Origin: Phaeovibrio sulfidiphilus | GTDB taxonomy: Bacteria > Pseudomonadota > Alphaproteobacteria > Rhodospirillales > Rhodospirillaceae | Direction of reading: 5' to 3' | DNA length: 64,000 bases | Assembly (NCBI RefSeq): GCF_014861485.1 | Contig: NZ_JACZHT010000003.1 | Coordinates: 236,712 to 300,711, forward strand | Part shown: piece by piece, positions 38,107-49,024 of the stretch | Layout: every line of letters begins with the position of its first letter | Position numbering within the stretch: position 1 is the stretch's first letter | Translations under genes and position numbers: made by a program | Notes under the pieces: generated by a model | Database searches by the model: none | The model's input: the letters and a program-made list of their open reading frames with translations, nothing else | What the model was told of the DNA's origin: nothing

Positions 38107-39753
38107 TCAGCGCGGCGGGGCCTCCCCGGCGGCGGCGGCACCGGTGCCCAGCGCCCGCAGGGATTCGTAGACCATCAGAACCGCGAGAATGACCAGGGTC
38201 AGCGAGACCCCGAACAGGGCCCAGTTGGGCGTGTCGCTCACCAGCTCCTGGCGGATCAGGAAGCCAAGGGCCGTCACGGTGGTGACCAGCATGAAGCCCA
38301 TGGGCACCATCAGGAAGGTGTTGTCCACCTTCAGGGCCTTTTTCGCCCAGACCCCCACGCCCAGAAGGGCAAGGGCCGCCACAAGCTGGTTGGCCGCACC
38401 GAACACGGGCCAGATGATCTCCCAGACCGGGGTGTCACCGCTCTTCGACATGAGAAGCAGCATGGCCGCGCCCACGGCGATCAGGGTGGCGGAGTACTTC
38501 GAGATCCGGTGACCGGAGAACTCCTGGATCTGGTAGCGGGTCAGGCGGGTGGCCGTGTCGAGCGTGGTCAGGATGAACACGTTGATGGCCAGAGCCCCCA
38601 TGGCCGCCCCCAGAACCGGGCTCATGCCCATCAGGCCGGCGAAGCGCCCGAAGCCCTCGGAGAACGTCGCAATGGGCCCCCTGGACAGGACATCGCCCGC
38701 GATCATCACGGTTCCGATGGCGATGACCGCCACCATGCCCTCGAGCAGCATGGAGCCGTAGCCGATCACAAGGGCGTCCGACTCCCGGCGCAACTGCTTG
38801 GAGCTGGTGCCCGAGCCCACCATGGAGTGAAAGCCCGAGATCGCCCCGCAGGCCACCACCACGAACAGCATAGGCCAGAGATAGCGTTTGGAGCCGTCGG
38901 GCGCCTCGCTCACCGGATCCATGAACGCCGGCAGCGTGGTCTCGACCCCCATGAACGACCCCGCCAGCATGCCCACCGTTCCGATACCGACCGCAAAGTA
39001 CAGGAAGAACGAGGACAGGTAGTCCCGCGGCTGCAGAAGCAGCCACACCGGCAGAAGGGACGCCGCCAGGATGTAGCCGATCAGGATCAGCTTCCAGGTG
39101 TCCAGGCTGAAGGTGAAGGGCTCGGTGATGGCGGGGTAGGCGTAGCCCAGGTAGCAGGAGCCAAACACCACCGGCACCAGAACCACCGTGGAGACCACAA
39201 ACGAAAGCCCCAGCCTGTAGACCGCAAGCCCGAACACCAGCGCCGCCACCATGAACACGGTTGCGGAGAAGGCCACCAGGGAGCTCTTGGCCATGGTGTC
39301 CGCGGCCAGTTGCAGGAACACGGCCACGATCAGGATCAGGGTCAGGATCGAGAAGGTCTGGAACAGGATCTGCCCCCGCTCCCCGATCCACTTGCGCACC
39401 ACGGTGCCGATGGAGTGCCCCTGGTGGCGGATCGAGGCCACAAGCGAGCCCGTGTCATGGGGGCCGCCCATGAAGGCCGAGCCCACGAGACACCACAGGT
39501 ACGCCGGTGCCCAGCCGAACCACGCGGCCGCGGTGATGGGGCCGATGATGGGGCCCGCTCCGGCAATGGACGAGAAGTGGTGTCCCAGAAGAATGGCGGG
39601 ATGCGTCGGAACGTAGTCGACGCCGTCGTACTGGGTCTCGGACGGCGTCTTGCGCCGGTCGTCAATCCCGAGGGTACGGGCCAGGAAACGCCCGTAATAA
39701 CGGTAGCTCGCCAGAAAGAAAACGACGGCTCCGATGAACAGAACAGCCAGCAC
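38107..39753 (-). CDS. cstA: CstA family peptide/pyruvate transporter
   Basis: Carbon-starvation proteins are multi-helix inner-membrane transporters for peptides or pyruvate. The N-terminus SYRYYGRFLARTLGID, then THPAILLGHHFSSIAGAG and GSAFMGGPHDTGSLVASIRH, are family hallmarks, and about 14-16 hydrophobic segments follow. At 548 residues it belongs to the shorter form (E. coli CstA has about 700). The start at 39753 gives a hydrophobic first helix directly. The small YbdD-like protein often paired with cstA is not present. Confidence 0.93.
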   Translation of the reverse strand: MLAVLFIGAVVFFLASYRYYGRFLARTLGIDDRRKTPSETQYDGVDYVPTHPAILLGHHFSSIAGAGPIIGPITAAAWFGWAPAYLWCLVGSAFMGGPHDTGSLVASIRHQGHSIGTVVRKWIGERGQILFQTFSILTLILIVAVFLQLAADTMAKSSLVAFSATVFMVAALVFGLAVYRLGLSFVVSTVVLVPVVFGSCYLGYAYPAITEPFTFSLDTWKLILIGYILAASLLPVWLLLQPRDYLSSFFLYFAVGIGTVGMLAGSFMGVETTLPAFMDPVSEAPDGSKRYLWPMLFVVVACGAISGFHSMVGSGTSSKQLRRESDALVIGYGSMLLEGMVAVIAIGTVMIAGDVLSRGPIATFSEGFGRFAGLMGMSPVLGAAMGALAINVFILTTLDTATRLTRYQIQEFSGHRISKYSATLIAVGAAMLLLMSKSGDTPVWEIIWPVFGAANQLVAALALLGVGVWAKKALKVDNTFLMVPMGFMLVTTVTALGFLIRQELVSDTPNWALFGVSLTLVILAVLMVYESLRALGTGAAAAGEAPPR

Positions 39754-39896
39754 GGAAGACCCTCCTGCCAGGCCCGGTTGGGCGTGCCCCGCGGGGCAGC
39801 GGTCCGGGACCGTTTATCCGATTGTTCGAGAACGCGCCTTTGGGGCGCGCAAGGCCCTGCACGGGGTGGAACGACCGGAGGCCCGCCGCCGCCCGC

Positions 39897-40334
39897 CTAC
39901 GCGGGAGCGTCCAGCCCCAAAGCCAGGTCCACCAGTCCGCTCAGGTCACGGACCCGCCGGTGCGCCGGAGCGCCTCCGGGGGAAACCGCATAAAACTCCA
40001 CATATCCGCGGAAACCAAGCAGAAAAGAGCGGATCCGCCGCCCGGTCCACGGCTCGGGGAGGAGAAAAAGAAAACGCTGGGTGATCACGTCCGGAACCGG
40101 CCGCACCGACCGCCACAGGGCCTCGCGCTCGGCCCCGGTGCCGCAGGACCACACGATCACGTCCCGCGCGCCGTACTCGGCCACCGGTCCAAGGACTCCC
40201 GACTTCACAAACCGCTGGTGGCGGGCCACGCCCCGGAACGGCCCCTCGGCCCAGGGGGAAAACCCCCAGTGCTCCCAGAAGCCGGTGTGCCGGGAAAGCC
40301 GGTCCCCGATGCGCTCGATCTCATCCTCACTCAT
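39897..40334 (-). CDS. conserved-looking protein of unknown function
   Basis: The 145-residue product starts MSEDEIERIGDRLSRHTGFW. It is rich in aromatic residues (FWEHWGFSPW, FLFLLPEPWTGRRIRSFL). There is no signal peptide, membrane helix or motif I recognise. It ends in a short Leu/Asp/Ala tail. It lies 32 bases after the MATE exporter stop on the same strand, so it is likely co-transcribed. No Shine-Dalgarno sequence precedes the ATG; that stretch reads CCTCCTTT instead. Coding is supported by composition and by position, not by a family match. Confidence 0.65.
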   Translation of the reverse strand: MSEDEIERIGDRLSRHTGFWEHWGFSPWAEGPFRGVARHQRFVKSGVLGPVAEYGARDVIVWSCGTGAEREALWRSVRPVPDVITQRFLFLLPEPWTGRRIRSFLLGFRGYVEFYAVSPGGAPAHRRVRDLSGLVDLALGLDAPA

Positions 40335-40366
40335 GCACCAAAAAGGAGGGGATCGACGAATAAATG

Positions 40367-41794
40367 TCAAGCACTGCGTGTAGGTTGCCCCGACATTTCC
40401 GGCCCATCCTGAGGTTGCCCCGCGGCGGGCGGGCCGGACTGGCCCTCCCCGGCCGGAGGGGGGAACGCCCGCGCCAGCCGGCGGATGGACAGCATGTACA
40501 CCACCAGAACCGGCAGCAGGGCCCCGACCCAGGACAGGGGGTTGGACAGGCAGGCCCCCGCAAACCCCAGGGGGGCGATCAGCGCGGGCCCGGCTACGGC
40601 GCGCATGACCAGTTCCATCAGGCCGGCCAGCGTGGGGGCCGCGGTCTGCCCGAGCCCCTGGAGCGTGCCCCGGTAGACGAACAGGAGCGCCACGAACACA
40701 TAGGTCGAGCCGTTGATGGTCAGGTAGATCCGGGCAAGCCTCAGAACCTCTGTCTGGTCGGGGCCGACGAAGAGCATGACCATGTAGTGGCCGGCAAACA
40801 CCAGCACGGCGCCCGTCACCAGGCCGATGGACACGGAGAGCCGCGCCGTCTCCCGCACGCCCCGGCGGATCCGGGCGATGTTGCGCGCGCCCCAGTTCTG
40901 GGCCGTGAAGGTGGAGACCGCGAGCCCCAGGGACTGGAAAATCATGATGGAGAAGACGTCCAGCCGCAAGGACGCGGTATAGGCCGCAATCGAGACCGGC
41001 CCAAGCGCGTTCAGCGCAGTCTGGAGAACAATGGCCCCGACCGCGATGATGGACATCTGAAACCCCATGGGCAGCCCCAGCCGGAAGGACCGCCAGAAGT
41101 CCGGGAGCCGGAGGCTCCGGGCGGTGGGCCGGTCCGGATGGACCGCAGGCAGCCGGAAAACGATGTAAAGGGCACACAGGAACCCGGCGAACATCTGGGA
41201 GGTGATGGTGGCCAGGGCCGCGCCCTCCACCCCCAGGCCCAGCCCGGGAATGAACACGAGCACCAGCCCGATGTTCAGGACACTGCCCAGGATCTGGAAC
41301 ATCAGGGGCGGCCGGGCGTCGCCAAAGGCCAGAATGGTGTTGGCCAGAAGGTTGTAGAACACCACCGCCCCGACGCCCAGGAACAGCGTCCCCGCAAAGG
41401 CCCGGGCGTGGTCCAGGATCTCGGCCGGGGTGTTCATGGCGTGCAGGATCGGATCCAGAAGGCCGTACATGGCGGCGGTGATAACCACGCTCACGCTGGC
41501 GGCCAGCACAAGACTGACCAGGAAACTGCGCCGGACGCCCTGGGGATCCCGGGCACCAAAACGCTGGGCCGTCACGATGGAAAAGCCCACGGTCATGGCC
41601 TGGACAAAACCGATGATCAGAAACATCAGCGATCCGGTCGCGCCCACACCGGCCAGCGCGTCCACCCCGATCAGACGCCCCACAAGCAAGGTGTCCGTCA
41701 TCAGGTTCAGCTGCTGGAAGAGGTTCCCCGCAAACAGCGGAAGGGCAAACCGCACAATCAGGCGGATCGGGCGTCCCACAGTCAGATCTTGCAT
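40367..41794 (-). CDS. MATE family multidrug efflux transporter
   Basis: Twelve hydrophobic segments over 475 residues, with the MATE start IRLIVRFALPLFAGNLFQQL and RLIGVDALAGVGATGSLMFL, identify a Na+- or H+-coupled exporter of the DinF/NorM superfamily. The two six-helix halves are recognisable (second half from LGLPMGFQMSIIAVG). The C-terminal 40 residues are Pro/Gly-rich and probably cytoplasmic. The ATG at 41794 has GAGGTG ten bases upstream. Substrate cannot be told from sequence. An unknown small gene follows in the same unit. Confidence 0.92.
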   Translation of the reverse strand: MQDLTVGRPIRLIVRFALPLFAGNLFQQLNLMTDTLLVGRLIGVDALAGVGATGSLMFLIIGFVQAMTVGFSIVTAQRFGARDPQGVRRSFLVSLVLAASVSVVITAAMYGLLDPILHAMNTPAEILDHARAFAGTLFLGVGAVVFYNLLANTILAFGDARPPLMFQILGSVLNIGLVLVFIPGLGLGVEGAALATITSQMFAGFLCALYIVFRLPAVHPDRPTARSLRLPDFWRSFRLGLPMGFQMSIIAVGAIVLQTALNALGPVSIAAYTASLRLDVFSIMIFQSLGLAVSTFTAQNWGARNIARIRRGVRETARLSVSIGLVTGAVLVFAGHYMVMLFVGPDQTEVLRLARIYLTINGSTYVFVALLFVYRGTLQGLGQTAAPTLAGLMELVMRAVAGPALIAPLGFAGACLSNPLSWVGALLPVLVVYMLSIRRLARAFPPPAGEGQSGPPAAGQPQDGPEMSGQPTRSA

Positions 41795-42214
41795 GGAGAG
41801 CGGACACCTCACGGACCAGAAAAAACCACGGCACCGACAGGAGCGGACGGGGGCGGACACGGGCGAGCGGGGCAGACAGACCGCAGGCCATAGACCCGGT
41901 CTTGCATGCAGGGCCAGGCACCAAAGCGCGTGCAGGGCAGGCATCCGCCACCCCCACGCCCGGCATCCAACGCAGGGCATCCAACGCCCGACATGCCCCG
42001 CAAGCCGGCCCCGCAGTGGCGGCCATCCCGGTCCCGCAGTGGCGGCCCCGCCCGGGTAGCCAGCCGAAAGACCACATCCCGCACACCGGGCCCCGCACAA
42101 GGGGCCGCAAACCCGCCGCAATCAGGAGTTTTTTACAAACATCCTTTCGCAGACCCCGGAGCATACGTTAAAGTCACTCCAGGACAAACAGCATTCTTCA
42201 GGAAGGGCATGCTC
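41795..42214. other. divergent intergenic region, MATE gene / asmA-like gene
   Basis: There is no gene in about 420 bases. The segment CCGCAGTGGCGGCC occurs at 42011 and again at 42034, and GGCATCCAACGC is repeated near 41966. An AT-richer strip at 42125-42190 is the probable promoter of the plus-strand gene. Confidence 0.4.
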
Positions 42215-45200
42215 ATGCGCACATGGCTCGTTCGGCTGGGAATTGGCACCGGTGCCCTCCTGGCCCTGGTCCTGGTTCTGGCCCTGGTGATCCCCCTCTT
42301 TGTGGACTGGAACCGCTACAAGAGCCAGATCGCGGACGCCTTCCACGACAGCAGCGGCCTGGACCTGGTCATGGGCGGAGACCTGTCGGTCTCCATTGTG
42401 CCAAGCCTGTCGGTCACGCTTCGGGACATCTCGGTTTCCAACCCGCCCGGATCGGACGAGCCTCTTCTGGCGTCGGCGGACGCCCTGTCCGTGCGCCTGT
42501 CCTGGCTGCCCCTTCTTCGCGGCGCCGTCGACATCTCCCGCATTGACCTGGTCCGGCCCACGATCCTGGTGGAGAAACGGGCAGACGGCCGGATGGGCTG
42601 GGAAGCCACGAAAAACGCGAGCGCCCCCGCGGCGGGGACAGAACCGCCCGCGGACACGGCCAGCGCCGGAGCGGAAAAACCGCAAAGCGCCTCCAGCGTC
42701 CCGGATCTGGGCATTGCCTCCCTGCGCCTGAAAGACGGCACCGTCCGCTACGTGGACCGCACAGACGGTACATCCCACACGCTCTCGGACGTGAACGTGG
42801 AGGCCTCGATCTGGCTGGTCTCCGCCCCCAGCTCGGTGAGGGGCACGTTCACCTGGAACGGCCTGCCGTTGAGCGTGGATGCCTCGGTCGAGCGGCTCCT
42901 GGGCGACAACAACGGCGCCTTCAAGGCGCGCCTCGGGCTCGGGTCCGAAAAGGATCTCGTGGTCCTGGACGGCACCATGACCGGAACCCGCCCCAAAACG
43001 CCGGTCTCCGGCTCCGTGACCATCTCGGCGCGCCATGCGGGGCAGACCCTGCGCGAGGTGTTCCAGGCCCTCAAGGTTCCGGCCCCCGCCCTCCCGGAGG
43101 CAACAGACGGCCCGTTCAGGGCCTCGGCCACCGTGCAGGCGGACCCCGGGAGCCTTGCCCTGAATGACCTGCAACTGACCCTGGGAGAGACCCGTTTCGA
43201 CGGCACGGCCAACCTGCGCACCGGCAAGACCCCGGCCCTGACCCTGTCCCTCGAGGCCGCCCATGTGGACCTGGACTCCCTTCTTGCCTTCCCGGCCACG
43301 GCGCCCGCGAAGGGCGCTCCCGCGCGGCCCGGCACCCCGGACGCGGCCAGCTCCGCCCCGGGACCGGAGGGACCGGAGGCACCGGCCCAGAAGGCCAGCC
43401 CCCTTGCCCTGCCCACCGGGTTTGAGGCCACGGTGAGCCTTGCCGCCGCCGAGGCCCTCTACCGGGCCCAGCCGATCCGGAACGTCCAAATCAATGCCCG
43501 GCTCACATCCGCTGGAACCCTGGACATCAGCACCCTGTCTGCGGACCTGCCGGGCTCCACCGGCGTGCGGGCGAAGGGCAACGTCACCAACACGAAGGAC
43601 GGCGCGACGCTGGCCCTGGGGATCGGGGCCGCCTCGGGCGACCCGCGCGCGCTTCTGGGCTGGCTGGGGGTGGACCTGTCGTCGATCCCGGCGGACCGCC
43701 TGCGCACACTCAGCCTCCAGACCGTGGTCAGCGGCACACCCGCCGACATCCGGATCCGCGACACCCGGCTGGCCCTGGACGAGATCACGGTAACCGGCGC
43801 CGCTGACTTCCGGCCCGGTCCCCGTCCGGCCCTGGGGCTGCGCCTCGCCGCCGACACGGTGAACATGGATGCCTGGCTCCCCGGGATGGCCAAGGGCACG
43901 GGCGCCACAAGCACCACTAGCGCCACAGGCACCCCAAAGGACAGCGCGTCCCGCACGGCCGGGTCCGCACCGGCCGCACCGCTTCTGGCCGGTCTGGGGA
44001 TGCTGAACGGCCTGGACGCCAACGTGGACGTGTCCGTGGGCACCCTGAAGGCCCTCGAGAGCACCTTCTCCGGCGTTGCCCTGAAGGGCACCCTGTCCGA
44101 CGGCGTCCTGACCCTGGCCAAGCCCTCGGGCTACAGCCGGGGCATCGGCGGCACGTCCCTGAGCCTTTCGGGCGGCCTTCGCGGCTTCGGCGGCGAGCCG
44201 GTCTTCGAGGACACCGCCCTGACGGTCACCGCCCCCGGAGCGGACGCCCTGTTCGCCATCGCCCGGCGCTTTGACAGCAGCCTCCAGACCCCGGAGGGCC
44301 TGCCCGAGGGCCCCGTGTCCGTGGGAGCCACCCTGAAAGGCACCCTGGCCCGCCTGGGAATCGGCGCGCAGGTGTCCATCGGCGGGGTCCGCCTGGGGGC
44401 CTCGGGCGTCCTCGACACGGGGGACAAGTCCCAGACGGCCACCCATGATCTCGACATCCGCCTGGAGGCCCAGGATCTGACCCGCCTCGCCCGCCTGGCC
44501 GGCAGCACCTACACGCCCGCCGGACCGACGGGGGCCCTGAAGGCCACCTCGAAGGTCCGGGTCCACATGACGGCCAAGGGCGCCCCGGCCCGGATCGAGC
44601 TGCCGGACCTGAACGTGACGCTCGGGCCGAACGCGCTGGGTGCGGCCCTTGTGGTCAACCTGGCTGCCGAACGTCCGGACATCACCGGATCCCTGGCCAT
44701 CGACTCCCTGAACCTGGACGCCCTGCTGCCCGCGGGCGGCAAATCCGGCGCCTCCTCCGCGTCGTCGGGAGGCAAGCACGGGGCGAACCCGGGCCCCGGC
44801 TCCAAGGGGGGCAAGGGCGCGGAGCACTGGTCCAGCGCCCCCCTGGGGCTGGAGGCGGCCCTGGGCGCACTGGATGCGGACATCGGGGTGAAAGCCCGCT
44901 CCGTGACCGTGGCGGACATGACCCTGAACGACCTTGATACCCGGGTCGTCCTTCGGAATGCGGCCCTCTCCATTCCCTCCCTGCGCGGCGGCTTCCACGG
45001 CGGCACCATCGACGGCGCCCTGTCGGTGCTGACACGCCCCGGGACAAGCGCCACCCTGAACGCCTCCGTGGCCAACGTGGTGGTCTCCCAGTTCCTGGAG
45101 AGCACGGCCGAGGGCGGCGGCATCATGGCCGCCCGCCTGGACCTGAAGGCCGCCGGCGAGTCCACCCGGGCTCTTGTGGAGTCCCTGAACGGTGCGGGCA

Positions 45201-45916
45201 CGCTGGACCTTGGCAAGCTGGACCTGACCCTGCGCAAGGGGGGCAAGGGCGGCGTGCTGCGCTCGGTGCTGGAGGTCATCAGCGCCCTGAACGGGCTGGG
45301 TGGCGGCGCGGGCGCCGGGGCCAATCCGGTGACGGTGTCCAGTGTGTTCTCCATCGCCAACGGCGTGGTGTCCCTGGAGCCTCCGGTCTCCCTGACCTCG
45401 CCCCTGTACTCGGGGGCGATGGGGGGCTCCATCGACCTGCCCCGCTGGGCCATCAGCACCTCGGGTGACTTCACGCTGAGCCCCACCTTTCTGGGAGCCC
45501 TGGCGCGCAAGCTGCCGGTCAAGATCCCCGAAAGCGTGACGGTGGGGGTGAGCGGCTCCCTCGACAGCCCGAACATCTCCCTGGGCTCCCTGGGCCTGGG
45601 AGGCGGCTCGCTGGAGGACGGGCTGAAGGCCGGGATCAGCGACAAGGTGGGCGAGCGTCTCGAGCGAAAGGTGGACAAGGTTCTGCCCGGCGCCGGAGGC
45701 CTCGTGAACGAGCTTCTGGGCGGCAAGGAACGCCGGCAGCCCGACAACGCACCGGCCACCCCCGGGAACGGGGACACGGGCGACGCCGGGGACGGAACCG
45801 GAGACACGGGGGCCTCCACTGCGCCGCGGGACGGACAGGGGGCGGAGGACCGCCCCTCGGGACGGCCGGCCCTCGAGGACGCGGCCCGCGGGCTTCTGCG
45901 CGGCCTGGGGCGCTAG
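42215..45916 (+). CDS. AsmA-family inner-membrane-anchored protein
   Basis: AsmA-like proteins are anchored in the inner membrane and extend a long beta-rich bridge into the periplasm, with a role in lipid transport to the outer membrane. The product of 1233 residues has an N-terminal membrane helix (about residues 7-27). LFVDWNRYKSQIADAF and the AsmA core ISRIDLVRPTILVEK follow, with repetitive beta segments through the length and a C-terminal AsmA_2-like region. Several Ala/Gly/Ser-rich inserts (e.g. near 375-395, 570-590, 845-870) break the pattern. I preferred ATG 42215 over 42209 because GGAAGGG (42201-42207) is seven bases away. It is a single-gene unit. Confidence 0.88.
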   Translation: MRTWLVRLGIGTGALLALVLVLALVIPLFVDWNRYKSQIADAFHDSSGLDLVMGGDLSVSIVPSLSVTLRDISVSNPPGSDEPLLASADALSVRLSWLPLLRGAVDISRIDLVRPTILVEKRADGRMGWEATKNASAPAAGTEPPADTASAGAEKPQSASSVPDLGIASLRLKDGTVRYVDRTDGTSHTLSDVNVEASIWLVSAPSSVRGTFTWNGLPLSVDASVERLLGDNNGAFKARLGLGSEKDLVVLDGTMTGTRPKTPVSGSVTISARHAGQTLREVFQALKVPAPALPEATDGPFRASATVQADPGSLALNDLQLTLGETRFDGTANLRTGKTPALTLSLEAAHVDLDSLLAFPATAPAKGAPARPGTPDAASSAPGPEGPEAPAQKASPLALPTGFEATVSLAAAEALYRAQPIRNVQINARLTSAGTLDISTLSADLPGSTGVRAKGNVTNTKDGATLALGIGAASGDPRALLGWLGVDLSSIPADRLRTLSLQTVVSGTPADIRIRDTRLALDEITVTGAADFRPGPRPALGLRLAADTVNMDAWLPGMAKGTGATSTTSATGTPKDSASRTAGSAPAAPLLAGLGMLNGLDANVDVSVGTLKALESTFSGVALKGTLSDGVLTLAKPSGYSRGIGGTSLSLSGGLRGFGGEPVFEDTALTVTAPGADALFAIARRFDSSLQTPEGLPEGPVSVGATLKGTLARLGIGAQVSIGGVRLGASGVLDTGDKSQTATHDLDIRLEAQDLTRLARLAGSTYTPAGPTGALKATSKVRVHMTAKGAPARIELPDLNVTLGPNALGAALVVNLAAERPDITGSLAIDSLNLDALLPAGGKSGASSASSGGKHGANPGPGSKGGKGAEHWSSAPLGLEAALGALDADIGVKARSVTVADMTLNDLDTRVVLRNAALSIPSLRGGFHGGTIDGALSVLTRPGTSATLNASVANVVVSQFLESTAEGGGIMAARLDLKAAGESTRALVESLNGAGTLDLGKLDLTLRKGGKGGVLRSVLEVISALNGLGGGAGAGANPVTVSSVFSIANGVVSLEPPVSLTSPLYSGAMGGSIDLPRWAISTSGDFTLSPTFLGALARKLPVKIPESVTVGVSGSLDSPNISLGSLGLGGGSLEDGLKAGISDKVGERLERKVDKVLPGAGGLVNELLGGKERRQPDNAPATPGNGDTGDAGDGTGDTGASTAPRDGQGAEDRPSGRPALEDAARGLLRGLGR

Positions 45917-46325
45917 GCGCGGCCCGGAGCGCCCGACCTCGCCCGACGCCCGGGAGCCCATCCGCCCGGGTGCCCGGACCGGGCCGACGGCACCTGCGGC
46001 GCCTGCCGGAGACCCTCCCGCGATACGGTCGGCGGGAGGGCGATCCGGACACCACAACACGGGGCCATGACCGCCCCACACCGGCCCCGCCATTCCGGAT
46101 CGGCGGACCGGCCTCCGGACCCGCGCGGCCCCTCCCTTGCCGGAGAGGCTCCGCACACAACCGCCCCTGCCCCCGCTCCAGCAGCAGCGGGGCAGACACG
46201 ACGCCCCGCGCGGCCTGCGCGAGACACCACAGCGGCAGGACCACCTCCGGCCCCGCGCCGCCCTTCTTGCCCCCCTGCCCCGGGCCCATACCGTCCGGGC
46301 TGCTCAGGATCTCGGGAGTTCCCTG
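45917..46325. other. intergenic region after the asmA-like gene
   Basis: There is no gene in about 410 bases. A perfect nine-base hairpin CCCTCCCGC/GCGGGAGGG (46013-46021 with 46032-46040) about 100 bases after the stop may be a weak terminator; no T run follows. Confidence 0.45.
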
Positions 46326-46859
46326 ATGACTTCGGACCACCCCACCACAGCAGAGACTACGGACATGTTCCCGGCGCCCCTGTTTCTGGAAGACCCCGCA
46401 ACCGGCACCCTGTGCTGCGCCTTTGTGAACCACCCGGGCTCCCGGGCCGTCTTTCTGGGCCCGGTGGCGGACACGTCATTTCTCCAGAGCACCGACGGGC
46501 GCTTCGGGGCCTTCACCGCCCGGGCCAGCGGACCGGACGCGGTCACGAGGCCGTTCCTGGGCGTTGTGGATTTCCAGAGCCTGACCCTGCGCCTTTCCTG
46601 GGACCGGTTCCCCGCGCTGGAGCTGGTCCGGCTCTCGGACACGGTCCTTCGGGTTCACCATGCCCAGTCGGGGGAGCGCACGGTGCCCCTGGACGTGCGC
46701 TCCATGCCCTGGTCGCGCAAACGCCCGGTCTCGTGGATGGAGTGGCCCTGGGTGGGCACGACCGTCACGGCGGATTCGCCCCAGGCCGCGGTGCTCCGCG
46801 AGCTTCTGGAGCACCCCTGGCCCTGGGAATGGAACCCCGACTACCACGAAGCCCCCTGA
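46326..46859 (+). CDS. protein of unknown function
   Basis: This 177-residue soluble protein has no signal peptide or membrane segment. Visible features are a beta-rich pattern (AVFLGPVADTSF, LGVVDFQSLTLRLSWDRF) and a Trp-rich C-terminal half (MPWSRKRPVSWMEWPWVG, HPWPWEWNPDYHE). The ATG at 46326 has GGGAG nine bases upstream. It precedes proA by about 130 bases on the same strand and may be co-transcribed. I recognise no family. Confidence 0.65.
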   Translation: MTSDHPTTAETTDMFPAPLFLEDPATGTLCCAFVNHPGSRAVFLGPVADTSFLQSTDGRFGAFTARASGPDAVTRPFLGVVDFQSLTLRLSWDRFPALELVRLSDTVLRVHHAQSGERTVPLDVRSMPWSRKRPVSWMEWPWVGTTVTADSPQAAVLRELLEHPWPWEWNPDYHEAP

Positions 46860-46986
46860 GACGCCCCCGCCAAAGCCCCGCACGACAGGAACTTCCCCCG
46901 CCGGTCCTTGACGGCCTAGTCACGGCTTCATTCCAGCCGTATCATGGGGCCTTTCCGGTTTGTTGTTCCTTCGTGAGGATGATCCC

Positions 46987-48272
<1,286 letters not shown>

Positions 48273-48276
<4 letters not shown>

Positions 48277-48980
48277 CCCGTATCCGGCGCCCTGTGGCCC
48301 GTGCTGTCCCCTCCGCCTGGGGGGACAGCCGCAGGGCCCGCATCGGGATCCTGGGGGGCTCCTTCAATCCCGCCCACGAAGGGCATCTCCACATCAGCCA
48401 GGTCGCCATCGAGCGCCTGAACCTGGATTTCGTCTGGTGGCTGGTCAGCCCGGGCAACCCGCTCAAGTCACGCGCCGGGATGGCTCCCCAGGCCGTGCGC
48501 TACCGCGCGGCGTGCAAGGTGGTGCGCGGCTGTCCCCAGATGGTGCCCCTGTGCCTGGAAACCGACTGGGGAACCGTCCGGACCGCCGACACCCTGAAGG
48601 TGCTGCGCACCCGCTTCCCGAATGCCCGGTTCGTCTGGATCATGGGCGCGGACAACCTCGTCCAGCTGCCCCGCTGGGAACGCTGGGAGCAGATCGTCGG
48701 CACCATGCCCATCGCGGTGGTGGACCGCTCGCCCTACTCACACCGGGCGCTGTCGGGGCGCATGGCCGTGCGCTACCGGGCCGAGCGCGTGCCCATGCGC
48801 AAGGCCGGAACCCTGGCCGGAATGGCCCCGCCCGCCTGGGTGTTCCTGTCGGTCCGGACCCACTCGGCGTCGGCGACCGCGCTCAGGGCCACCCTGGGCC
48901 AGGGCTGGGTCCAGGAACTGGGCCACGATGCCCAGACGTCGCTTCCCGCTTGCGCGGCAGACCGAATGGACGCATCCTAG
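48273..48980 (+). CDS. nadD: nicotinate-nucleotide adenylyltransferase
   Basis: NadD forms deamido-NAD from nicotinate mononucleotide and ATP. The nucleotidyl-transferase motif [15 protein letters not shown] is near residue 28, [14 protein letters not shown] near 128 and the C-terminal SATALR motif near 205. It has 235 residues. The order proA-nadD-rsfS-rlmH is conserved in Alphaproteobacteria. It overlaps proA by four bases (GTGA). Confidence 0.95.
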
Positions 48981-49002
48981 GGCCAGACATCACCCCCTTT
49001 CC

Positions 49003-49008
49003 GGAGGA
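49003..49008 (+). promoter_or_regulatory. strong ribosome-binding site that questions the rsfS start
   Basis: GGAGGA is an ideal Shine-Dalgarno sequence. Seven bases downstream lies an in-frame ATT (49016). The first conventional start, GTG, is 16 bases away (49025), too far for this site. Confidence 0.5.
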
Positions 49009-49024
49009 ACAGACCATTTCCCAC

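Noticed and set aside
42122..46156. A 1344-codon open frame on the minus strand
   Set aside because: It is the antisense shadow of the AsmA-family gene; no family features.
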